A DNA stretch of 64,000 nucleotides from Microvirga zambiensis WSM3693 (GTDB lineage Bacteria; Pseudomonadota; Alphaproteobacteria; Rhizobiales; Beijerinckiaceae), in contig NZ_JAERQD010000005.1 in NCBI RefSeq assembly GCF_016735695.1, forward strand, positions 124,001 to 188,000. Direction: 5' to 3'. Both the position numbers and the translations under genes were made by a program. The notes below the pieces were generated by a model, which searched no databases, was not told the origin of the DNA, and saw nothing but the letters and a program-made list of their open reading frames with translations. Shown piece after piece: positions 9,272 through 19,238 of the stretch; the stretch's first letter is position 1; each line of letters begins with the position of its first letter.

Positions 9272-9775
9272 TTAAATTGGACTCATGCAATTCCATTGCC
9301 GGTCGGAAAAACTCATGTGAAAGCTACCTTCATTTAGCAACATGGCCAGGTCCCGCAGACCACAGGCGGTATGTCGATACAAGTGCTCCTTCGCTCGCAC
9401 ACCGTTCCAGGAATCCCCAGCACGTCCTTGCACCTCGCTCAGAATCAAGATTGAACCCGCTGGCGCAGATAGGATCTCTGAATGCTGACGGCGACGTTCC
9501 CAATGACATCCGCCATACAGAGAAGGTAAGCAGAGTCAGATGCGATCTGAACCAAAGTATGGCCAGGAGTTTGACCGGCTGTGGCAATGGTCGTGATGCT
9601 GGTAATCACCTCACCGCCCCGCTTCACCGTGCGAGCGCAGCCCTTAATCGCTGTGATCGTCTTTATGTTCGGTTGAGAAACCGGTTACCAGAAGACGTCA
9701 ATCGTCAGCGAGCGCTACGGCTGCATCCAGAGGGTCCGCTCCATAGGTGCGTTACATCGCCGCAAACTGCCTCGG
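9272..9775 (-). pseudogene. decayed copy of a metallo-beta-lactamase-fold hydrolase
   Basis: Translating the minus strand in pieces gives a continuous match to the C-terminal half of the intact protein encoded at 19239-20228. TLWMQP matches NFWMRP, DVFW matches DAFW, NIKTITAIK matches NMKTVAAIK, ITTIATAGQTPGHT matches ITTIATPGHTPGHT, FLERCASEGALVSTY matches FLERCASEKALISTY, and the tail ends RQWN before a stop. The frame is broken by at least two in-frame stops (one after WMQP, one after DVFW), a frameshift near 9480 and another after GPGHVAK. The N-terminal half with the zinc-binding HxHxDH motif is missing. It cannot encode a working enzyme. It lies just downstream of the secreted-protein genes of the formate dehydrogenase cluster. 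Confidence 0.85.
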
Positions 9776-9783
9776 TGTCCCCA

Positions 9784-10215
9784 TCAACCCTTTACGTTGA
9801 AGATCACCCGCTGGGATTCGCCGGTCGTGCCCGGGGTTCGCAACTCGAAGGTGCCGGGCCGGATCGGCACGAACGTGATGGTGGCCTCGCCCTCGGCATC
9901 GAACTCGATGCTGTCGAGCCCTAACGGGCGCACCTCGATCTTGTTGATGACGACCTCGTTGATCCACACGTTGCGGAAGAACTCCGGACCGACGAGTTGC
10001 AGTTCCTGGCTCCCGTCCGCCCGTATGGGAAGCCGATAGTACTTGCCGGCCTCGATCTCATACGGGGCTTCGGCGAGCGGCTTTCCAGCCGCCAGTTCGA
10101 TCGGAGCAAGCCGCGTCACCCGTCCGAGGAGCCCGGCCTGGGCCCAGGTCGGAGATGGCGGCATCATTAGGAAAAGGGCGGCGGCCAGAACGCTCACTCG
10201 AAAGACGGTCATCAT
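9784..10215 (-). CDS. secreted protein of unknown function, beta-rich
   Basis: 143 aa with a clear signal peptide (VLAAALFLMMPPSPTWAQA). The mature part is rich in alternating hydrophobic residues and includes AGKYYRLPIRADGSQEL, FFRNVWINEVVINKIEV and a closing PIRPGTFELRTPG...RVIFNVKG, which suggests a small beta-sandwich, possibly cupredoxin-like, though no Cys or copper-ligand set was identified. It is the last intact gene in the minus-strand run that begins with the formaldehyde and formate dehydrogenases, 26 bp after the previous small gene. Probably a periplasmic accessory of C1 metabolism; function not known. Confidence 0.75.
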   Translation of the reverse strand: MMTVFRVSVLAAALFLMMPPSPTWAQAGLLGRVTRLAPIELAAGKPLAEAPYEIEAGKYYRLPIRADGSQELQLVGPEFFRNVWINEVVINKIEVRPLGLDSIEFDAEGEATITFVPIRPGTFELRTPGTTGESQRVIFNVKG

Positions 10216-10241
10216 GGGCTCCTCGTGTCAGTTGGACGGCA

Positions 10242-10496
10242 TCAGCGGCCCAGCGCCTTCTTGGCGTCGTCGACGGCGTCGACACACTCGTCGAACTCCG
10301 CCTCCTTCAACTCGCGCTCGGCGCTCCTCAGCGCCCGCTGTAGTGCCGTGAGTGTCGTCTGCGGCGGCTTCTTGTCGAGTTCCGCCTTGATCATGGCGAT
10401 GCCGGCGGTGCAATCGGCCTGGTCATCGGCGACGGCCGGCATGACCGAGGAGGCGAACGTCGTCAGGACAAGGCACGACATTAACAAAGGACGCAT
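10242..10496 (-). CDS. small secreted helical protein of unknown function
   Basis: 84 aa. The start at 10496 gives a standard signal peptide (LLMSCLVLTTFASSVMPAVA), so the mature protein has about 60 residues, with two Cys (DCTAG and ECVDA). The C-terminal segment LRSAERELKEAEFDEC then VDAVDDAKKALG is strongly helical and resembles the C-terminus of the secreted protein at 30107-30586 beside xoxF (Cys, then AV, E/D, A, ending in G). Located between the fds genes and another secreted protein. Role unknown; likely periplasmic. Confidence 0.7.
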   Translation of the reverse strand: MRPLLMSCLVLTTFASSVMPAVADDQADCTAGIAMIKAELDKKPPQTTLTALQRALRSAERELKEAEFDECVDAVDDAKKALGR

Positions 10497-10740
10497 GAGA
10501 GTACCCCGCTTGCGATTGAACGAAGCCTGATACGCTGTGCGGCGGACGATCACGCAGGTCGGTGTCCGCGACCCTCGCCGGCCCGGCACCCCGACCCTGG
10601 ACGGGCGCTGTCCGCAATCACCTCTCTACCTTCGAATACAGCATAGCATGGATTTCCTACCCCTCAATCTGTCGCATGCTCTCACAGAGGAACGGTACGG
10701 CCGCGCGTAACATTCCTCATCCGCATCATCACCTTTCCCC

Positions 10741-11121
10741 TCAGGACTTGTTCAGCATGGCCTTGCGGCAACTGACCCGAGCGCTCGGAGCAGTCTTTCC
10801 TCCGACGCTGGGTTCGAGGACGATGTCCTGGTCCGATCCAACGAGGCTCCAGATCTCCGCGTTGGCCCCTGGGCAAAGTTCTGTGAGTGCTGCGATCATC
10901 CTCGAAGGCGCGTACCAGAGCTCGAAGGCAGTCTGGTAGGGTTGCGGCATGATCGTTGCGAGGAGCCTGCCGTCCCGCCAACGCACGCGGACCTCCCACT
11001 CGGACGGCGCATGCTCCTTCAGGTCCTGGGCCAGAGCCGCCACCGCCCTGTCCTCCGCCGCCCCGGCAGGAAGACCAATGCAGAGCCAGGCGAACAGTAG
11101 AACCAAGGTTTTTTGGGCCAT
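10741..11121 (-). CDS. secreted protein of unknown function
   Basis: 126 aa; the ATG at 11121 has GGAG seven bases upstream and opens a signal peptide (LVLLFAWLCIGLPAGA). The mature part contains WEVRVRWRDGRLLATIMPQP and LWYAPSRMIAALTELCPG, with two Cys that could pair. Follows fdsD by about 60 bp on the same strand. No family recognised. The context suggests a periplasmic helper of the C1 oxidation genes, without proof. Confidence 0.7.
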   Translation of the reverse strand: MAQKTLVLLFAWLCIGLPAGAAEDRAVAALAQDLKEHAPSEWEVRVRWRDGRLLATIMPQPYQTAFELWYAPSRMIAALTELCPGANAEIWSLVGSDQDIVLEPSVGGKTAPSARVSCRKAMLNKS

Positions 11122-11180
11122 GTCGGACTCCTGCGCAGGCGAAGTCGGTCCCCGTGACCGATGTGGCGAAGAGAGCAACC

Positions 11181-11459
11181 TTACCCGGCATCGCTCCCCA
11201 ACTCGCCGACCTTCTCCGGTCCGGCGAGTTGCTTCTCGATCGGGTTCTTCGCCGATGGAGCCCCACGCATCGCCTTCACCACAAGCGGATCGAGCTTTCC
11301 GTCATCCTGGCTTGCGTAGGTGAGAAGCGCGTTACGCATCCCCGGCGTCCAGAAGGCCACGAGATGGTCATGGATGCCCTTGAGCGCCTGATCCTCCGGA
11401 TACGACCGGAAGAAGCTGGCGATCTGGTTGGCCATGCGGACGAGCTTCTCGACACTCAT
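11181..11459 (-). CDS. fdsD: formate dehydrogenase delta subunit
   Basis: 92-aa small subunit found with NAD-dependent molybdenum formate dehydrogenases. The N-terminus has the family pattern KLVRMANQIASFFRSYP and HDHLVAFWTPGMRNALLTY. The ATG at 11459 is chosen because this pattern starts at once. It lies 85 bp after fdsA on the same strand, the usual last position of an fds operon. The delta subunit is needed for maturation or stability of the complex in related organisms. Confidence 0.9.
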   Translation of the reverse strand: MSVEKLVRMANQIASFFRSYPEDQALKGIHDHLVAFWTPGMRNALLTYASQDDGKLDPLVVKAMRGAPSAKNPIEKQLAGPEKVGELGSDAG

Positions 11460-11544
11460 GCAAAAACCTACTCCATCAGCAAAAGCGCAGACCGCTGGCG
11501 TCGGTGGCGGGCGCATCGCCGCACCGCGGTCGAACGCATTGTCT

Positions 11545-14388
11545 CTATTCAGCAGCGTCGGCCCTGGCATCGATACGCTTGAGTGCCAGATCCTCCTCAT
11601 AGAACCGGGCTTGCCAATCGGATTGACGGTTCGTACGCCGGACCTGCACTGCAGTGACCTTGTATTCCGGGCAGTTCGTTGCCCAGTCGGAATAGTCGGT
11701 GGTGATCACGTTCGCGCCCGTCTTCGCGTGGTGGAACGTCGTGTAGACGATGCCGGGCTGCATGCGTTCACTGATCTGTGCGCGCAAGGCGATGTCGCCG
11801 GATCGACTCTCGAGAGAGACGAGATCGCCATCGACGATCCCTCGGCTCTCCGCGTCGAAGGGATGGATCTCGAGCACGTCCTCCTCGTGCCAGCGGCTGT
11901 TCTCCGTGCGCCTCGTCTGCGCCCCGACGTTGTACTGCGACAGGATGCGGCCCGTGGTCAGGATCAGTGGGAAACGCGGCCCCGTGCGTTCCTCGGTCGG
12001 GACGAAGTCCGTCATCATGAACCTGCCCTTGCCGCGGACGAAGCGATCCACATGCATCATCGGCGTTCCGGCAGGCGCGGCCTCGTTGCATGGCCACTGG
12101 ACCGAGCCGAGCTGGTCGAGCTTGGCGTAGGACACCCCGGCGAAGGTCGGCGTCAGGCTTGCGATCTCATCCATGATCTCGCTCGGATGCGTGTAATGCA
12201 TCGGATACCCGAGGGCGTTCGAAAGTGCGACAGTCACCTCCCAGTCCGCCAAACCGCCCAGCGGGGGCATCACCTTGCGCACGCGGTTGATGCGCCGCTC
12301 CGCGTTGGTGAAGGTACCGTCCTTTTCGAGGAACGATGAGCCGGGCAGGAAGACATGGGCATACTTGGCGGTCTCGTTCAGGAAGATGTCCTGAATGACC
12401 ACGAATTCCATGCCCTTGAGGCCGGCGGTCACATGCTGCGTGTCGGGATCGGACTGGGCGATGTCCTCACCCTGGATGTAGAGAGCCTTAAAGGAGCCGG
12501 ATACCGCCTCATCGAGCATGTTGGGAATGCGAAGGCCAGGCTCGTTCAGGAGGTGTACCCCCCAGAAAGTCTCGAACATCTGCCGCGTCGCATCGTCGGA
12601 GACGTGCCGGTAGCCGGAGAACTCATGCGGGAAGGAGCCCATGTCACAGGAGCCCTGGACGTTGTTCTGCCCGCGCAGCGGGTTCACGCCGCAGCCGGGC
12701 TTCCCGATGTTCCCGGTCGCCATCGCGATGTTCGCCATGCCCATCACCATGGTCGAGCCCTGGCTGTGCTCGGTGACGCCGAGCCCGTAGTAGATCGCCG
12801 CATTGCCGCCTGTTGCATAGAGACGGGCCGCGGCGCGCACATCCGATGCCCGCACGCCGGTCAGATCCTCGACGGACTCGGGAGCGTGGCGATCATCGGC
12901 TATGAAGCGGGCCCACGACTCGAAGGCGTCTAGCTCACACCGCTCGCGCACGTATTCCTCGTCGACCAGTCCCTCAGTCACGATCACATGCGCAATCGCG
13001 TTCATCATCGCCACGTTGGTCCCGGGCTTCAGGGGCAGGTGGTAGTCCGCCTCGATGTGAGGCGATCTCACGAGATCGATGCGGCGCGGATCGATGACGA
13101 TGAGGCGGGCTCCCTCGCGCAGGCGCCGCTTCATGCGGGATGCGAAGACTGGATGCCCGTCGGTCGGATTGGCCCCGATCACGATGATGACGTCCGCATG
13201 GTCGACCGATGCGAAGTCATGCGTGCCGGCCGAGGTGCCGAGGGTCGTCTTCAAACCGTATCCGGTCGGCGAGTGACAGACGCGGGCGCAAGTATCGACA
13301 TTGTTGTTGCCGAATGCGGCGCGGACGAGTTTCTGGACGAGGAATGTCTCCTCGTTCGTGCATCTGGAGGACGTGATGCCGCCGATGGAGTCGCGACCGT
13401 ACTTGGACTGGATCCGTCTGAACTCGCTGGCAGCGTGCCCGATCGCTTCCTGCCAGGAGACCTCACGCCATGGGTCCGTGATCCTCTCGCGGATCATGGG
13501 CTTGGTGATGCGGTCCCTGTGCGTGGCATAGCCCCAGGCGAACCGTCCCTTGACGCAGGAATGCCCTTCGTTCGCCTTGCCGTCCTTGTAAGGCACCATG
13601 CGAACGACCTTGCTCCCTTTCATCTCGGCCTTGAACGAGCACCCGACGCCGCAATAGGCGCAGGTGGTGATGACCGAATGCTCCGGCGTGCCGAATTCGA
13701 TCACGCTCTTCTCATTGAGCGTGGCCGTCGGGCAGGCCTGCACGCAAGCACCGCAGGAGACGCATTCCGAGCTGAAGAAATCCATTCCGCCCGGCGAGAC
13801 GCGCGAGTCGAACCCCCTCCCCTGGATTGTGAGGGCGAAGGTGCCCTGAACCTCCTCGCAGGCTCTCACGCAGCGCGAGCAGACGATGCACTTGGAGTCC
13901 TCGAAGGTGAAATAGGGATTGGACTCGTCCTTCGGCGCCTTGAGGTGGTTCTCGCCGTCATAGCCGTATCGGACATCGCGCAGACCGACCTTGCCCGCCA
14001 TGTCCTGCAACTCGCAATCGCCGTTGGCCGAGCAGGTGAGACAGTCGAGGGGGTGATCCGAGATATAGAGCTCCATCACGCCGCGCCGCAGCCTTGCGAG
14101 CCGATCGGTCTGCGTGTGCACGACCATGCCCTCTTCGGCGGGTGTCGTGCACGACGCGGGCGTTCCGCGCCGCCCCTCGATCTCGATGAGGCAGAGGCGG
14201 CAGGAGCCGAAAGGTTCAAGCGAGTCCGTGGCGCAGAGCTTGGGGATTTCGGTCCCCAGCATCATGGCCGCGGCCATGACGGAGGTGCCGTCCGGAACCG
14301 TGACAGGCTGGCCGTCGATAGTCAGCGTAACCGCCTTCTCCGTCCGACGGATCGGCGTGCCGTAATCGACGTCCTTGATCAGAGCCAT
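11545..14388 (-). CDS. fdsA: NAD-dependent formate dehydrogenase alpha subunit (molybdopterin)
   Basis: 947-aa catalytic subunit oxidising formate to CO2 in the cytoplasm. The N-terminal [2Fe-2S] domain has Cys near 51, 63, 66 and 80; a His-ligated cluster site follows (HPLDCLTC, ANGDC at 112-125), then two ferredoxin-type 4Fe-4S motifs (CIVCSRCVRAC near 167; CVSCGACVQAC near 209) and the cluster before the active site (CAYCGVGC at 243-250). The catalytic domain carries RVCHSPT, whose Cys371 is the expected molybdenum ligand, so this is a Cys rather than Sec enzyme. The C-terminal molybdopterin-dinucleotide domain is complete. Transcribed 12 bp after fdsB. Confidence 0.96.
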   Translation of the reverse strand: MALIKDVDYGTPIRRTEKAVTLTIDGQPVTVPDGTSVMAAAMMLGTEIPKLCATDSLEPFGSCRLCLIEIEGRRGTPASCTTPAEEGMVVHTQTDRLARLRRGVMELYISDHPLDCLTCSANGDCELQDMAGKVGLRDVRYGYDGENHLKAPKDESNPYFTFEDSKCIVCSRCVRACEEVQGTFALTIQGRGFDSRVSPGGMDFFSSECVSCGACVQACPTATLNEKSVIEFGTPEHSVITTCAYCGVGCSFKAEMKGSKVVRMVPYKDGKANEGHSCVKGRFAWGYATHRDRITKPMIRERITDPWREVSWQEAIGHAASEFRRIQSKYGRDSIGGITSSRCTNEETFLVQKLVRAAFGNNNVDTCARVCHSPTGYGLKTTLGTSAGTHDFASVDHADVIIVIGANPTDGHPVFASRMKRRLREGARLIVIDPRRIDLVRSPHIEADYHLPLKPGTNVAMMNAIAHVIVTEGLVDEEYVRERCELDAFESWARFIADDRHAPESVEDLTGVRASDVRAAARLYATGGNAAIYYGLGVTEHSQGSTMVMGMANIAMATGNIGKPGCGVNPLRGQNNVQGSCDMGSFPHEFSGYRHVSDDATRQMFETFWGVHLLNEPGLRIPNMLDEAVSGSFKALYIQGEDIAQSDPDTQHVTAGLKGMEFVVIQDIFLNETAKYAHVFLPGSSFLEKDGTFTNAERRINRVRKVMPPLGGLADWEVTVALSNALGYPMHYTHPSEIMDEIASLTPTFAGVSYAKLDQLGSVQWPCNEAAPAGTPMMHVDRFVRGKGRFMMTDFVPTEERTGPRFPLILTTGRILSQYNVGAQTRRTENSRWHEEDVLEIHPFDAESRGIVDGDLVSLESRSGDIALRAQISERMQPGIVYTTFHHAKTGANVITTDYSDWATNCPEYKVTAVQVRRTNRQSDWQARFYEEDLALKRIDARADAAE

Positions 14389-14400
14389 AATCGCTCTCCG

Positions 14401-15957
14401 TCAATCGGCAGCCGCGGGAACACGCGGAGCCTTGTCGAAATCCTCGGGAAAATGTCTCAACGCGCTCATCACAGGCAAGGGCGTCAGTCCGCCCATGGCG
14501 CAGAGCGAAGCATCGGTCATCAGCGTGCAGAGGTCCTCAAGGACCTCGAAATTCTTCTCGGGCTCGACACCGGCGATGATCCGGTCCATGACCTCGACGC
14601 CACGCACCGCGCCGACGCGGCAGGGCGTGCACTTGCCGCAACTCTCTGCGGCGCAGAACTCGAAGGCGAAGCGGGCCTGCCCTGAGAGATCGACGGTATC
14701 GTCGAACACGACGATGCCGCCGTGACCGAGAAGGCCCTTCTCGGCAGCGAGCGTCTCGTAGTCCAGGGGAAGGTCGAGCATGGAGGCCGGGAAATAGGCT
14801 CCGAGAGGTCCGCCGACCTGCACCGCCTTGACCGGGCGCCCCGTCGCGGTTCCACCCCCGAAATCCTCGACGATCTCCCGCATGGTGGTCCCGAAGGCCA
14901 ATTCGATGAGCCCTCCGCGCCTGACATTGCCCGCGAGCTGAATCGGCAGGGTGCCACGTGAACGTCCCATGCCAAAATCGGCATAGGCCTGCCCGCCATT
15001 GGCCAGGATCCACGGCACCGTCGCGAGGGACAGCGTGTTGTTGATCAGGGTCGGCTTGCCGAAGAGCCCCTTGACCGCTGGCAGTGGCGGCTTGGCCCGC
15101 ACCATGCCGCGCTTGCCCTCGATGCTTTCCAGGAGGGACATCTCCTCGCCGCAGATGTAAGCCCCGGCACCGAGCCGCGTCTCCAGCGCGAAGGCACGAC
15201 CGGATCCCATCACCGATGGTCCGAGGTAGCCGGCCTCCATGGCAAGCTCGATCGCTTCCGTCATGGTCCGGTAGGCGTGAGGGTATTCCGATCGAATGTA
15301 GATGAAGCCCTTGGCAGCGCCGAGGGCCAGACCCGCAACGGTCATGCCCTCGATCAGGCTGAAGGGATCCCCCTCCATGAGCATCCGGTCTCCGAAGGTA
15401 CCGCTGTCACCCTCGTCCGCGTTGCAGACGATGTACTTGCGGTCGGCCTGCGCATGAAGGACCGTGCCCCACTTGATCCCGGTCGGGAAACCGGCCCCGC
15501 CGCGCCCGCGCAATCCGGAAAGCTTGATCTCGTCCACGATGGCTTGCGGTTCCAGGGTCAGCGCGTGTCGGAGTCCCGCGTAGCCGCCATGGGCCTCGTA
15601 ATCCTCGACGGATAGCGGGTCGACGATCCCGCACCGGGCAAAGGTCAGCCGCTGCTGCCGGGCAAGGTAAGGCTGGTCCTCCAGGCGCCCCAGGCGCAAG
15701 GGATGACTCCCACCCGACAGAAAATCGTCATCGAACAGGCGGGCGAGGTCGGATGGGCCGATCGGCCCGTAGGCGATGCGTCCCTCGGGCGTCTCGACCT
15801 CGACCAGGGGCTCGAGCCAGAACAGGCCGCGGGACCCGGTCGGCACGATCTCCAGTGGCAAGCCTCTGGTGGTGGCCTCTGCACCGATCAGCCTGGCGAT
15901 CCGCGCCGCGCCGAGGGACAGCGAGGCGGCATCATGCGGGATGAAGACCCTGGTCAT
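14401..15957 (-). CDS. fdsB: NAD-dependent formate dehydrogenase beta subunit (FMN/NAD)
   Basis: 518-aa diaphorase subunit that passes electrons from the iron-sulfur chain to NAD+. An N-terminal thioredoxin-like ferredoxin domain (residues about 1-110) precedes the NuoF-like part: FMN/NAD loop GRGGAGFPTG at 151-160, YIVCNADEGDSGTF, GAGAYICGEEMSLLESIEG, and the 4Fe-4S motif ESCGKCTPCR. The start overlaps the fdsG stop by four bases, indicating coupling. The fused NuoE-like/NuoF-like arrangement is normal for FdsB. Confidence 0.95.
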   Translation of the reverse strand: MTRVFIPHDAASLSLGAARIARLIGAEATTRGLPLEIVPTGSRGLFWLEPLVEVETPEGRIAYGPIGPSDLARLFDDDFLSGGSHPLRLGRLEDQPYLARQQRLTFARCGIVDPLSVEDYEAHGGYAGLRHALTLEPQAIVDEIKLSGLRGRGGAGFPTGIKWGTVLHAQADRKYIVCNADEGDSGTFGDRMLMEGDPFSLIEGMTVAGLALGAAKGFIYIRSEYPHAYRTMTEAIELAMEAGYLGPSVMGSGRAFALETRLGAGAYICGEEMSLLESIEGKRGMVRAKPPLPAVKGLFGKPTLINNTLSLATVPWILANGGQAYADFGMGRSRGTLPIQLAGNVRRGGLIELAFGTTMREIVEDFGGGTATGRPVKAVQVGGPLGAYFPASMLDLPLDYETLAAEKGLLGHGGIVVFDDTVDLSGQARFAFEFCAAESCGKCTPCRVGAVRGVEVMDRIIAGVEPEKNFEVLEDLCTLMTDASLCAMGGLTPLPVMSALRHFPEDFDKAPRVPAAAD

Positions 15958-16430
15958 GTTCCTCGCGCCTCCCGGACGATGCCATCGAGACGGTCCCGGT
16001 CGATCCGTCCGATGGGTTCGCCGTCATAGAGCGCGGATGGGGCGCACGCGCACAGCCCGAGGCAATAGACCCCTTCGACGGTCAAGGCGCCGTCAGGCGT
16101 GGTTTCGCCCCAGTCGATCGCAAGCTCATGCAGAAGGCTGCGTGCGATCCGCGGACCGTTCATGGATTGGCAGGCTTCGGCACGGCACAGCTTGAGAACG
16201 TGCCTGCCCGCGGGCCTCCGCCGGAAGTCATGGTAAAAGCTGACCGTTCCGTGGATCTCCGCCCGCGAGAGGTTCAGCTCCGAGGCCACCAGGGCTATGG
16301 CCTCGTCGGGAATATGCCCGAACTCGTCGAGGAGCGCGTGCAGGATCGGCAGCACCGGGCCTTCCAGAGAAGCATGTGCCGCGATGATCGCGCGCGCGCG
16401 ACGTTGATCCCATTCGCCGAACCTCGGCAT
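15954..16430 (-). CDS. fdsG: NAD-dependent formate dehydrogenase gamma subunit ([2Fe-2S])
   Basis: 158-aa NuoE-like subunit holding one [2Fe-2S] cluster. The ligand pattern is visible as LCRAEACQS and CLGLCACAPS, with HGTVSFYHDF upstream. The ATG at 16430 (MPRFGEWD) is chosen; a GTG two codons earlier is possible because AGGTGTGG overlaps it. First gene of the fdsGBAD operon and translationally coupled to fdsB. It sits about 190 bp after gfa, so formaldehyde and formate oxidation genes are in one direction. Confidence 0.94.
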   Translation of the reverse strand: MPRFGEWDQRRARAIIAAHASLEGPVLPILHALLDEFGHIPDEAIALVASELNLSRAEIHGTVSFYHDFRRRPAGRHVLKLCRAEACQSMNGPRIARSLLHELAIDWGETTPDGALTVEGVYCLGLCACAPSALYDGEPIGRIDRDRLDGIVREARGT

Positions 16431-16624
16431 TTCCACACCTGGATACTATTAGTTGGCCCGAGACTGCTCGTCTTGGCAGCGGTATGCAACCGAGAATTTC
16501 GCGAGGATCGGACAGCCGGAAGCCAGGCCAGGCTCGCTTTCGGGCCTGACCTGAGCACATGCTCGAGGTGCGGCACGGCCTTGTCGGGGCCGCGCGCTTA
16601 CCTTCACCCGTTCCTCGCCCTGCC

Positions 16625-17203
16625 TCAGGCGGCAGCCGCCTGCTTGGCCTTGGCGGTATGGGTCGCTATGAGATCCATCAGCTCGGGGGACAGGCAATCG
16701 TAGGGCTCGAGCCCAAGTTCCCTCAACCGGGCGCGGATCTGCGGCATCTGGGCCGGATCCACACCCGACTCGATGACCGATGAGACGAACGCGGCAAATC
16801 CAGGCGCCGACCATCCACTTGTCGGAGAAAGCTCGGTATGGATGAAGTCGAAGCCATACAGGGGATGGTTCTTGTTCTCGATGCGGCCATACATGTGAAC
16901 GCCGCAGACCTTGCACGCATGACGCTGGATCGTCGCGGACGGATCGACGACCTGCAACTTATCCTCGTTGGCCGTGACAGTCACGTTGTCGCGCGGCGCA
17001 ACGGCAATCATCGCGAATGTGGCACCGCTCGGCTTCCAGCACTTTGTGCAGCCGCACATGTGGTTGAACGCACTATTGCCCTTGATCTCCACGACGACCG
17101 GATCGCTGGTGCACTTGCATGTGAGCCTGCCACCGGCGAAGTTCGCATCACCGGGGGTTACGCCGTTGTCGACTGCCGGGTGGATCGAGAGAGTTGCATT
17201 CAT
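16625..17203 (-). CDS. gfa: S-(hydroxymethyl)glutathione synthase (glutathione-dependent formaldehyde-activating enzyme)
   Basis: 192-aa zinc protein that speeds condensation of formaldehyde with glutathione. Family cysteines are present: [20 protein letters not shown] and [12 protein letters not shown], together with the closing [15 protein letters not shown] typical of Gfa. The product feeds the dehydrogenase encoded 180 bp upstream on the same strand. Full length for the family. Confidence 0.95.
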   Translation of the reverse strand: MNATLSIHPAVDNGVTPGDANFAGGRLTCKCTSDPVVVEIKGNSAFNHMCGCTKCWKPSGATFAMIAVAPRDNVTVTANEDKLQVVDPSATIQRHACKVCGVHMYGRIENKNHPLYGFDFIHTELSPTSGWSAPGFAAFVSSVIESGVDPAQMPQIRARLRELGLEPYDCLSPELMDLIATHTAKAKQAAAA

Positions 17204-17382
17204 TGGACGCTCCTTTCCCCGTGAAAGTCCGTTCGGTTACCTTGCGCGGCGTGGCATCTTAGATGTCATGCCAGGAGGGCCGAGCGGGAATGTTTCGTTA
17301 GATCACGCAACTAGGCACGCAACTAAGAACGAGGTTGCCTCAAGCATTTCGGAAGCGAGTCCGGAGCACGGTGAACGTCCGA

Positions 17383-18495
<1,113 letters not shown>

Positions 18496-18632
18496 GGCGT
18501 TTCCCCTTTCGTAGAGTTGCTCCAGGCATTCGAGTAGGGAATGCCTAAGTTTATAGCGTAAAGGGGAGCTTCAAACCACTGGGATGATGCCTCCCTCCGT
18601 TACGCCGGAATTACTAAAAAGAGGCATCGGAT

Positions 18633-18995
18633 TCAGGGAAAACACTCCACTTCCGCTTCGGCCTGCGCGCGGCGGAGATCGGCGACAAGATCCCGCATGT
18701 AGGGATTGTTGCGAAACAGTTCGGAACTCTCCCCCGGGCGCTGGCCTACGCTGAGGGCGGTTTCCGCCTGGACATAGCGCTCATACGGGAAGATCGATGC
18801 GATGACGTCGATGGAACATGAGCAGCGTTCCAGCGCCAGCCGCGATCCCCCATTGGCCGCCATGCAGGCAAAGACGTAGTCGGCACGGGCGGTCGTCGGA
18901 TAGTCGTTGACGCCCTCATCCTGGGCTCCCGCCGGACAAGTCGTCAGCAGCCCCAGAAGGAGGCTGCACCTCCAGCCAACATTCGCCCAGGACAT
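18633..18995 (-). CDS. secreted protein of unknown function with a CSCS motif
   Basis: 120 aa; the ATG at 18995 has GAGGGGAA upstream and begins a signal peptide (CSLLLGLLTTCPAGAQ). The mature protein carries FACMAANGG, then ERCSCSIDVIASIFPYERY and a C-terminal helix ending in ECFP, so four or more Cys probably form disulfides. I recall similar CSCSIDVI proteins beside quinoprotein dehydrogenase genes, but their role is not established. Diverges from the MBL-fold gene at 19239. Confidence 0.75.
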   Translation of the reverse strand: MSWANVGWRCSLLLGLLTTCPAGAQDEGVNDYPTTARADYVFACMAANGGSRLALERCSCSIDVIASIFPYERYVQAETALSVGQRPGESSELFRNNPYMRDLVADLRRAQAEAEVECFP

Positions 18996-19238
18996 GCGCA
19001 ACTTCCCCTCGGGATCCGAGCGCAGCATATCAAACACTTCGGTGCGGGTGAATGCCGGGCAATCGTGGCGCTTTCCCGCTATGAGGGGAAGCCGTGAGCG
19101 GGGACCAGACCCTTCGGTTATGCTAGGATGGTCGCTCCACAACCGTGGAAGTTGAGCCGAACTGCGTCTGCGGAGCGGCAACCGTATTCTCCGCGATCTC
19201 TGCCGCCTCGCTGCAATGCTGCATCAAGGGAGGCGAGG

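Noticed and set aside
12988..14685. 565-aa open frame on the plus strand opposite fdsA
   Set aside because: Shadow of the conserved fdsA gene; composition rich in Arg, Gly and Asp with no recognisable domain.
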